Below the pieces are notes generated by a model, which made no database searches, had not been told where the DNA came from, and saw only the letters and a program-made list of their open reading frames with translations. DNA of 6,682 nucleotides, from NCBI GenBank assembly GCA_030044775.1, contig JASICF010000461.1:1-6682 (forward strand). The letters run 5' to 3'. Made by a program: the position numbers and the translations under genes. This DNA comes from Candidatus Sulfotelmatobacter sp. Its GTDB lineage: Bacteria; Acidobacteriota; Terriglobia; Terriglobales; Acidobacteriaceae. Every line of letters begins with the position of its first letter. Position 1 is the stretch's first letter. This document shows positions 1 to 4,822 of the stretch, one piece after another.

Positions 1-742
1 CTGCGATCGCACAGACGCCGGCGAATCCTGCAGCAAGAAAGATCGTGCTCTCCCGCTTGCGAGCCCAATCGGACTGCAAAACGAATCCCACGGCCAGGCC
101 GGCGAAGGCAAAGGCGCTCCATGGGAAAACCGGAAACAACCATGCCTGCGGCGTGCCCAGATTATGCACGCCGTTGATATACGACTCTAATGGCCAGGGC
201 AGCCAATCCGGCCGCCAGGTGGTCCAGAGCGGCGGCGTGAAAAGGGAAATTATCGTGGCGGTTGCGGTAGCGGCGAGAACGATCGCCGGCATGGTCTTCG
301 CTCTACTCTGAAGAGAGAGCACCAGCCAGCACAGCAGTCCCATCAGCATCATCGAAACGCCGATCGTGTTGAGGATATCGACGCGCAGCAGGTCGCTCGC
401 GGGCGCCCAGCCCCAGGCAATGACATACTCCTGCAGTCGAAACAGCAAACCGAAGGCGAAGATTTCAGCGCCACGGAAAATCGTGACACGCGCAATCTGT
501 GCCGGCGCTAAGTTCTTCTGCAGTAGTTTCTGGGTGACCAGCGCGAACGAAATGCCGGCCAGGAACAAAAACAGAGGGGCAGGAAAGGTCCCGCCCAATT
601 GCGAATACATGAAGAACTTGCTCTGCCGCGCGGCGGGACTTAGCCATGAGTCGTAGCAATGAGTTTGAAACATCAGGACGCAGGCCAGACCGCGCATCCA
701 GTCGATGTAGGCGAGCCGACGTGTAGGGCTACGAGACGGCAC
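1..742 (-). CDS. Multi-pass membrane acyltransferase-like protein, DUF1624 / HGSNAT family (partial, 3' end outside window)
   Basis: The first 247 codons of an integral membrane protein are visible. An in-frame stop lies at 748-746, and the GTG at 742 is the only usable start before the conserved motif; an AGGA about 11 bases upstream is a modest ribosome binding site. The N-terminus carries YIDWMRGLA (residues 12-20), then QTHCYDSW (26-33), the usual R-x-x-x-I-D-x-x-RG plus His signature of DUF1624 / heparan-alpha-glucosaminide N-acetyltransferase-like proteins. Further family-like blocks are PLFLFLAGIS (56-65), RVDILNTIGVS (120-130) and FPVFPWSAFAFAG (203-215). Hydrophobic segments fall near 16-30, 54-72, 88-109, 122-144, 151-168, 201-222 and 233-247. 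His28 is the likely acyl-acceptor or catalytic His by analogy with the human enzyme. The family is thought to move acyl groups across the inner membrane to sugars; the substrate cannot be read here. It may follow the secreted-protein gene on the same strand (85-bp gap). Confidence 0.8.
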   Translation of the reverse strand, partial: MPSRSPTRRLAYIDWMRGLACVLMFQTHCYDSWLSPAARQSKFFMYSQLGGTFPAPLFLFLAGISFALVTQKLLQKNLAPAQIARVTIFRGAEIFAFGLLFRLQEYVIAWGWAPASDLLRVDILNTIGVSMMLMGLLCWLVLSLQSRAKTMPAIVLAATATATIISLFTPPLWTTWRPDWLPWPLESYINGVHNLGTPQAWLFPVFPWSAFAFAGLAVGFVLQSDWARKRESTIFLAAGFAGVCAIA

Positions 743-827
743 GCGTCATCATATCCTACGTGGCGTTCATGATAGCTGCCGCTCAGCGAGCACGATGGGC
801 CAAGGCGAAGAAAGCGCCAGCATAAAT

Positions 828-1277
828 CTACTGCAGGCTTGCGATGCCCGATGGAGGTACGGTGTCACCAGTATTCTCAACCAGGATCAGCCCCGTCGTC
901 GCCACGTTTGAGGAATTGAAGCTCCCAAGGGACAGCGTGAGGACAGGGCAGGGCTCAGTCGAACCGCCACATATCACGCCGTTGACCTCGATGCCAGTGA
1001 TTGTGAAGCTGGCGGTAAAACCGGATACGACGTACGGTCCATAGTTCTGGCCGACCACCGGACCGACACTGCCGTTATATTCGGTGAAGCTTTTGAACAC
1101 CACTCCTTTGCCTGTGCCGTCGAATTCTATAGTGCCCACGGAGAGGCTTGGACTGTTGACGTTCGTGATCTGAAAGTTATAGGTCCCCTTCAGACTCGCA
1201 ACTGATGTCGCCGCGACGGCTGGAAAGACTGTGGCGAGCAACACGACCAATGCGGAGAGTAACGATCTGAGTTTCAT
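828..1277 (-). CDS. Small secreted protein of unknown function with Sec signal peptide (149 aa)
   Basis: The ATG at 1277 is chosen because GAGG (1288-1285) sits 7 bases upstream and the N-terminus then becomes a standard signal peptide: MKLR, a hydrophobic core LLSALVVLLATVFP (residues 6-19), and a likely signal peptidase I site around AVA/A (20-23). A longer reading from 1331 would bury this signal. The mature part, about 127 residues, is rich in Gly, Ser, Thr and Val with alternating hydrophobic residues, suggesting an all-beta fold. It begins with LKGTYNFQI (29-37) and GTIEFDGTGKG (48-58), a pattern I associate with small secreted acidobacterial proteins. Two cysteines, C103 and C110, bracket a short loop and could form a periplasmic disulfide. 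I do not recognise a named function. The gene has its own promoter and leader hairpin upstream. Confidence 0.72.
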   Translation of the reverse strand: MKLRSLLSALVVLLATVFPAVAATSVASLKGTYNFQITNVNSPSLSVGTIEFDGTGKGVVFKSFTEYNGSVGPVVGQNYGPYVVSGFTASFTITGIEVNGVICGGSTEPCPVLTLSLGSFNSSNVATTGLILVENTGDTVPPSGIASLQ

Positions 1278-1294
1278 TTGTTTTCCTCGCGGTA

Positions 1295-1325
1295 GGTTCG
1301 CAACCCTTTTGAACTCATGCGAACC
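1295..1325 (-). promoter_or_regulatory. Perfect 8-bp inverted repeat in the 5' leader of the secreted-protein gene
   Basis: GGTTCGCA (1295-1302) and TGCGAACC (1318-1325) are exact reverse complements separated by 15 bases. The repeat lies between the predicted promoter and the Shine-Dalgarno GAGG at 1288-1285, ending 6 bases before it. It could be an mRNA stem-loop affecting translation or stability, or a dimeric repressor site. Function is inferred from position only. Confidence 0.45.
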
Positions 1326-1342
1326 GCTCAAAACATCACGCG

Positions 1343-1370
1343 ACTATACGCTTGCAGTCGGCGAGTTCAA
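1343..1370 (-). promoter_or_regulatory. Predicted sigma-70-type promoter for the secreted-protein gene
   Basis: On the minus strand TTGAAC (1370-1365; four of six matches to TTGACA) is followed after 16 bases by TATAGT (1348-1343; five of six to TATAAT). A start near 1336 would give a leader of roughly 59 bases containing the 1295-1325 inverted repeat. No other convincing pair was seen upstream of this gene. Confidence 0.45.
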
Positions 1371-1594
1371 TGAGCCGATGGTGCCAAATCGCTAGCACTC
1401 GCGGGGTAGGCTGAGCCGGTCCGGATCAGGTCGCAGTTTCTGCCGGGACCGCGTTTTGGCCGTTAGATCGCTTGGTAGAATACCAGCAGTCACTCGCCAA
1501 GGCTTCGCAGATCGCTGCGGAGCAGAAGCAGGGGTGAACCCAATAGCGTGCAGTTTGGCACACAGCCACATGTTGGGTCCGCGTAAGTTCTTGA
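1371..1594. other. Intergenic stretch before the tRNA, nothing recognised
   Basis: This lies between the promoter of the minus-strand secreted-protein gene and the plus-strand tRNA. I see no convincing reading frame, repeat or RNA gene here. A TTGGCA at 1556-1561 could be a -35 element for the tRNA, but no acceptable -10 follows at the right distance, so the tRNA promoter remains unassigned. Confidence 0.4.
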
Positions 1595-1671
1595 GGGCGC
1601 GTAGCTCAATTGGATAGAGCACGGGATTTCTAATCCCGGGGTTGCAGGTTCGATCCCTGCCGCGCCTACCA
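1595..1671 (+). tRNA. tRNA-Arg(UCU), CCA encoded
   Basis: A full cloverleaf can be folded by hand. The acceptor stem is GGGCGCG (1595-1601) with CGCGCCT (1661-1667), closed by a G1.U72 wobble. The D stem is GCTC/GAGC (1604-1607, 1617-1620) with GG in the loop. The anticodon stem is CGGGA/TCCCG (1622-1626, 1634-1638) around loop TTTCTAA, placing anticodon TCT at 1629-1631, which reads the AGA/AGG arginine codons. The variable loop is 5 nt, and the T stem GCAGG/CCTGC (1644-1648, 1656-1660) encloses TTCGATC. Discriminator A1668 is followed by an encoded CCA. A single tRNA, with the next gene starting 63 bases downstream on the same strand. Confidence 0.96.
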
Positions 1672-1734
1672 GCATGGGGGTCCAGCGGTGGGGATGTGAT
1701 AGTCTGCATTGCGTCCTGGCCCCGCGAATCAACC

Positions 1735-2856
1735 ATGCATCGCCGCCAACTTCTGAAAGGCCTCGCGATCGCGAGCGCTTCGAGCCTTCTGTCGTCTTGT
1801 GGAAAGAAACTGGTCAGAGCAACCGTATCCCGGCCTCTGTGCCTGCCGCGAGTCAATGTCTCGTCCGATCGGATCATTCGATCGATCTGCGGATTGCGTC
1901 CTTACCGCCGCTCCGGCTTCGTTGTCCGCCCGGAGCAGATTGGCGACACTCTTGTAGTTCATAACTACGGACACGGCGGCGCGGGAATCACGTTGTCGTG
2001 GGGAACGGCCAAGCTCGCTGTCGATCTCGGCGCGCCCGGACATAGCGGCCCCGCCGCAGTGCTCGGCAGCGGCGTCGTAGGTCTTTCGACGGCGCGACTC
2101 CTACAGAATTCGGGGTTCCAGGTAACCATCTACGCGAAAGATCTGCCTCCGAATACGACTTCCAACGTCGCCGGCGGATTCTGGTATCCGGTTACCCTTT
2201 TCCAGGAGCAATTCCGGACCGCTGCCTTCAACGACCAGTTCACGAGGGCGTGCAACTTCGCATTCACCCGCTATCAGACCATGGTTGGACCTCGGTACGG
2301 TGTGCGCTGGACGAGCACTTTTCTGCTTGCGCAATCCGCGTTTCCGAACGCGGGTGATTTCAGCCAGAAGGGAGTTGTCGGCAGCCTGACACCGGAGTTC
2401 CGAGACCTGGGGCCTGGGCAGCATCCCTTCGCTGGCTACGAATTCGCGCGAGGTTTCGACACTTTGCTCATCGAGCCTCCCATTTATCTGACGGCGCTGA
2501 TGCAGGATTTTCTTATAGCGGGCGGTAAGGTTCAGGTTCGCGAGTTTCACGAAGCTGCAGAGCTCAGCCGGTTACCAGAAAGGTTGGTCTTCAACTGTAC
2601 AGGATTGGGCGCGAAGGCGTTGTTCAACGATGAAGAACTGACGCCTGTAAAAGGACAGCTGACTTTTCTTTTGCCACAGCCGGAGATCGACTACTCAGTC
2701 GTCCACGGCGGCCTGTATATGTTTTCGCGACAAGACGGCATTGTGTTGGGCGGCACGCATGATGAAGGAAATTGGTCGCTGGACGTGGATAAACAGGTGC
2801 GCGACCAGATCATCGCCGGGCACAAACAGTTCTTTGACAGCATGCGTGCCTGTTAA
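1735..2856 (+). CDS. Tat-exported FAD-dependent D-amino-acid-oxidase-family lipoprotein, apparently circularly permuted (373 aa)
   Basis: The ATG at 1735 gives an N-terminus with a twin-arginine motif RRQLLKG (residues 3-9), a hydrophobic stretch and a lipobox LSSC (19-22), predicting a Tat-exported lipoprotein anchored by Cys22. Earlier in-frame starts fall inside the tRNA and would hide this signal; no strong Shine-Dalgarno is visible. Residues 47-90 hold GLRPYR (53-58), HNYGHGGAG (76-84) and LSWG (87-90), which in canonical D-amino-acid oxidases form the C-terminal block. Only then comes the dinucleotide-binding GSGVVG (111-116), followed by TTSNVAGGFWYP (141-152), FNCTGLGAK (286-294), GQLTFL (307-312) and LGGTHDEGNWS (338-348). 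The chain ends shortly after GNWS, where ordinary family members continue into GLRP. The family oxidises D-amino acids or related amines to keto acids, ammonia and H2O2 using FAD. R55 is the likely carboxylate-binding Arg and Y328 a possible active-site Tyr. The substrate is unknown. Converges on tatA, consistent with export of a folded, FAD-loaded protein. Confidence 0.88.
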   Translation: MHRRQLLKGLAIASASSLLSSCGKKLVRATVSRPLCLPRVNVSSDRIIRSICGLRPYRRSGFVVRPEQIGDTLVVHNYGHGGAGITLSWGTAKLAVDLGAPGHSGPAAVLGSGVVGLSTARLLQNSGFQVTIYAKDLPPNTTSNVAGGFWYPVTLFQEQFRTAAFNDQFTRACNFAFTRYQTMVGPRYGVRWTSTFLLAQSAFPNAGDFSQKGVVGSLTPEFRDLGPGQHPFAGYEFARGFDTLLIEPPIYLTALMQDFLIAGGKVQVREFHEAAELSRLPERLVFNCTGLGAKALFNDEELTPVKGQLTFLLPQPEIDYSVVHGGLYMFSRQDGIVLGGTHDEGNWSLDVDKQVRDQIIAGHKQFFDSMRAC

Positions 2857-2857
2857 A

Positions 2858-2885
2858 CAAACGCGGCGATATTCAACGGCGTTTG
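2858..2885. terminator. Weak stem-loop between convergent DAO-like gene and tatA
   Basis: CAAACGC (2858-2864) pairs with GCGTTTG (2879-2885) across a 14-base loop, immediately after the TAA of the DAO-like gene and 15 bases beyond the tatA stop. Read on the minus strand the stem is followed by TTTAACA, a poor U-tract. It could act as a shared bidirectional terminator, but the stem is short and the loop long. Confidence 0.3.
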
Positions 2886-2900
2886 CACAGCGTCGCGAGT

Positions 2901-3095
2901 TTAGGTTTTAGGACTTCCTTGGTCTGGAGCCTGGGGTGATGATGTCTCGTCTTTTGCGGCCATCGCGGTTTTAAATCCACGAATGCTTTCGCCCAATCCT
3001 TTGCCCAGCTCCGGCAGCTTCTTCGGGCCAAATATCAGCAAGGCAATTCCGGCAATCACCATGAGATGCATCGGCTGAAAAATTCCTTCGAACAT
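2901..3095 (-). CDS. tatA: Sec-independent protein translocase subunit TatA/TatE (64 aa)
   Basis: A small single-pass protein with the whole TatA signature: a short periplasmic N-terminus MFEGIFQP, a transmembrane helix (about residues 9-22), the invariant FG hinge (22-23) continuing as PKKLPELGKGLGESIRGFK (24-42, amphipathic helix), then a charged, disordered tail to residue 64. TatA multimers form the passage for folded twin-arginine proteins after TatC recognises the signal. The ATG at 3095 is fixed by a strong GGAGG (3106-3102) with 6-base spacing. The length is at the short end for TatA but normal for compact TatA/E proteins. No tatC or tatB is in the window. Both flanking protein genes encode RR-signal proteins, making this a Tat-themed locus. 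The TatA versus TatE label cannot be settled from sequence alone. Confidence 0.95.
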   Translation of the reverse strand: MFEGIFQPMHLMVIAGIALLIFGPKKLPELGKGLGESIRGFKTAMAAKDETSSPQAPDQGSPKT

Positions 3096-3115
3096 GAACT
3101 TCCTCCATTTCGGCG

Positions 3116-3121
3116 ACTATA
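3116..3121 (-). promoter_or_regulatory. tatA: Candidate -10 element for tatA
   Basis: TATAGT (five of six to consensus) on the minus strand lies about 20 bases upstream of the tatA ATG. A start near 3109 would give a leader of only about 14 bases, just enough for the GGAGG. There is no good -35 at 16-18 bases; the upstream sequence is A/T-rich. It suggests tatA can be transcribed independently of the ferritin-like gene. Confidence 0.3.
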
Positions 3122-3176
3122 AAAAATCATTCCAAAAGTCTTGCTAAAGCGAAACACGAGCCTTCGGTTCAAAGAG

Positions 3177-3210
3177 CAGGCGCTGTGAATCCCGCGGAAC
3201 ACAGCGCCTG
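3177..3210 (-). terminator. Strong hairpin downstream of the ferritin-like gene
   Basis: CAGGCGCTGTG (3177-3187) and CACAGCGCCTG (3200-3210) are a perfect 11-bp inverted repeat around a 12-base loop containing the palindrome CCGCGG. It begins 31 bases past the ferritin-like stop. In minus-strand reading it is followed by CTCTTTG, a weak U-rich tail. It most likely terminates or protects the ferritin-like transcript and separates it from tatA. Confidence 0.6.
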
Positions 3211-3241
3211 TCAGCGCCTCCGTTTGCAAAACTTCAAGCTG

Positions 3242-4438
3242 CTAACCGCGCTGCGCGGCGTCTGCGGCTTCGGCCAGAACGGTGAGCGTGTCGAAGAATT
3301 CATTCGACTGTCCGACAAAAAGTCCGCTGGCGGTGAGAGCTGCGACCGCAGCCTGCGCGCCGGCAAATTTATCGGTCACTGGACGAATCATCGCAACGTT
3401 GGGTAGGCCAGGGTTGAATTCGAAAGGAACAGGGAAGATAAGGCTGGGTTGAATCAGGGGATCCAGCGGGTCGAAGAAATTCGGGAATGTCAGGCCCGAG
3501 ATCGCGTCGGTAAAAGGTGCGATCGGGGGTTGCACTCCGTTGCCCGAAAAATCAACCCATTCAAGAAAGTGAGCGATCTCGTCTCCGCCAATGCCGAGGG
3601 TGATCTTGAGCACTTCAGCGTCCGTAACTTTTTGACTCAGGGCTGCATAGAGACTCGTGCCGCCTTGCTCAATCTGTCCGAAGTGAAAGCCCGCGACGTT
3701 CGCGATCGCCTGAATGTGATCGTTGCCCCTGAAGTTGGAGTTGGATGCACCCTTGTAGTCGGCATCGCTTCTGGGAATGGCTGTAACGTCATTGAGAGTA
3801 ATGGCCTGTGGAAACTTGGCGCCGAGATCCGGATTGCTGGTGCTGCGATAGCGGACATACCAACTGGTGTCGACATTAAGCTGCATGAGGTTAGTAATGC
3901 GCAACTGACCGCTCGATCCTCTCGCCGTGCTGCCGGGAAGAGTTGCGAACTGGGAAAGGTCGACCGGCGTAGCTCCCTTGGACTGGAGATACGCGTTGAG
4001 GAAGGTGGCGTGGCTCACTTCATCCAGCGTGTTGCTGGCGATGTATTGCGGCCCGTCGGGATCGAGATTCGACAAAGCGATTTGATACGGATTCAACTTT
4101 TCGTTCGGGTCGATTTCGATGGGTGGAAGGTCCCCGATACCTCCCAGTTCGGCGTATTGCTGCCACAGGTCGCTCTCGATAAGTTCGGCCGCGGCGAGAA
4201 AACTAAGAATGGCAATGTCTCCCGGCGGAAGCGAACCGGAGGAGTCGGTTGTGCGGGCGAACGCCGGCATACTTTTCGCCAACAACCCGGCTCCGGCGAG
4301 TGCCGCTCCTGCCGCAACTGATCTCTTCATGAACGAACGGCGGTTGACTACCCCACGCGAGGGCGCATTGGTTTTGGCGTCTGCAGGTTGAGGCGACTCC
4401 GGCTCCAATACCGGAGAGGAAATTCTTTCAACACTCAT
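3242..4438 (-). CDS. Tat-exported ferritin-like domain protein (398 aa)
   Basis: The ATG at 4438 is preferred over an in-frame TTG at 4453, because GGAG lies 9 bases upstream of the ATG and overlaps the TTG position. The leader is long: about 31 polar residues, then the twin-arginine motif NRRSFMKR (32-39), a hydrophobic stretch VAAGAALAGAGLLA (41-54) and a probable cleavage site at AFA (59-61). The mature protein contains a four-helix ferritin-like pattern: E85/E88 in AAAELIESDLW, E140xxH143 in LDEVSHATF, E257 in FHFGQIEQGG, and E287xxH290 in GGDEIAHFLEW. This is the E, ExxH, E, ExxH layout of a carboxylate-bridged di-iron site. The best family guess is Ferritin_2 (PF13668-type, related to desiccation-related proteins). 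Roughly 90 residues separate helices 2 and 3, and a proline-rich tail follows helix 4. Metal binding and periplasmic location are inferred; the reaction is unknown. Divergent from purA. Confidence 0.85.
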   Translation of the reverse strand: MSVERISSPVLEPESPQPADAKTNAPSRGVVNRRSFMKRSVAAGAALAGAGLLAKSMPAFARTTDSSGSLPPGDIAILSFLAAAELIESDLWQQYAELGGIGDLPPIEIDPNEKLNPYQIALSNLDPDGPQYIASNTLDEVSHATFLNAYLQSKGATPVDLSQFATLPGSTARGSSGQLRITNLMQLNVDTSWYVRYRSTSNPDLGAKFPQAITLNDVTAIPRSDADYKGASNSNFRGNDHIQAIANVAGFHFGQIEQGGTSLYAALSQKVTDAEVLKITLGIGGDEIAHFLEWVDFSGNGVQPPIAPFTDAISGLTFPNFFDPLDPLIQPSLIFPVPFEFNPGLPNVAMIRPVTDKFAGAQAAVAALTASGLFVGQSNEFFDTLTVLAEAADAAQRG

Positions 4439-4647
4439 AAGTCTATGCTCCAAAGTTGCAGAATGACGTTAGGCATCGAGGCAGGGATTCGAATTCAACG
4501 TGAACGCAGAATAGAGACGATTCGCGGAGACGATGTCAGGTGGAAGTTAGAAAGTTGTAAAAATATTCCAAGAGTGCGATGCACAGACCGGTCAATTTTC
4601 CTATCGTCCCGATTTCACTCATCGGGTCGATTAGTGTCCGCGCTCCG

Positions 4648-4677
4648 TTGCCATCCCCTCTGCCCGCACGATAAGAT
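4648..4677 (+). promoter_or_regulatory. purA: Candidate promoter for purA
   Basis: TTGCCA (4648-4653; five of six to the -35 consensus) and TAAGAT (4672-4677; four of six to -10) are separated by 18 bases. A start near 4684 would leave a leader of about 140 bases before purA. The match is moderate and other weak pairs exist. Confidence 0.25.
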
Positions 4678-4811
4678 AACTCGTACACATCTTCTCCGCT
4701 TATATCCCATAAGCAATTCAGTTTTTGTCGCGGCAGGGCGTGTGCGACCCCGGTGTTGGTTAAGAGTGCCTTGAATACACGCGCACGCAGTTGCGCGCAA
4801 ATCCCTGGAAC

Positions 4812-4815
4812 GGAG
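4812..4815 (+). promoter_or_regulatory. purA: Shine-Dalgarno deciding the TTG start of purA
   Basis: GGAG lies 7 bases upstream of the TTG at 4823. No ATG or GTG in frame precedes the conserved QWGDEGKGK motif with comparable spacing; the first in-frame GTG (4841) would remove the first beta strand. Confidence 0.65.
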
Positions 4816-4822
4816 TTGGCTT

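Larger units (their letters stand above)
4439..4822. other. 384-bp divergent spacer between ferritin-like gene and purA
   Basis: This holds the 5' leaders of two divergent genes. I see no convincing coding frame; the plus-strand open frame covering part of it has an unstructured, Arg/Cys-rich translation and no ribosome binding site. A 6-bp hairpin CCCGAT/ATCGGG with a 7-base loop lies at 4608-4626. For the ferritin-like gene, a TTGACC at 4597-4592 on the minus strand is -35-like, but no matching -10 sits at the proper distance. No riboswitch is recognised. Confidence 0.4.

Noticed and set aside
45..656. Two plus-strand open frames opposite the membrane protein (45-311 and 366-656)
   Set aside because: The minus-strand frame gives a continuous multi-pass membrane protein with family motifs; the plus-strand frames are low-complexity shadows.
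1642..1734. An upstream TTG start for the DAO-like protein, adding 31 residues
   Set aside because: It lies inside the tRNA, and the extension would place unrelated residues before a clear twin-arginine/lipobox signal that begins at the ATG at 1735.
1392..1877. Minus-strand open frames across the tRNA, with translations like AAGIEPATPGLEIP and RGRDRTCNPGIRNP
   Set aside because: These are the well-known false translations of the antisense of a tRNA gene. They overlap a complete cloverleaf and the start of the DAO-like gene and have no ribosome binding site.
3449..4321. Long plus-strand open frame (290 codons) opposite the ferritin-like gene
   Set aside because: Its translation has no recognisable motif or ribosome binding site and is fully antisense to a gene with a Tat signal and conserved metal-ligand motifs.
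4560..4600. TTGACC with a downstream TGGAAT or TATTTT as a promoter for the ferritin-like gene
   Set aside because: The spacings are 19 or more bases and the -10 matches are poor, so no promoter could be assigned with confidence.
4608..4626. Hairpin CCCGAT/ATCGGG as a terminator or riboswitch stem
   Set aside because: It is only 6 bp, has no T-tract, is not placed after a gene end, and no neighbouring conserved elements of a known riboswitch are visible.
4388..4774. Plus-strand open frame in the ferritin/purA spacer
   Set aside because: It starts inside the ferritin-like gene on the other strand, lacks a Shine-Dalgarno, and its Arg/Cys-rich translation shows no domain or secondary-structure pattern.
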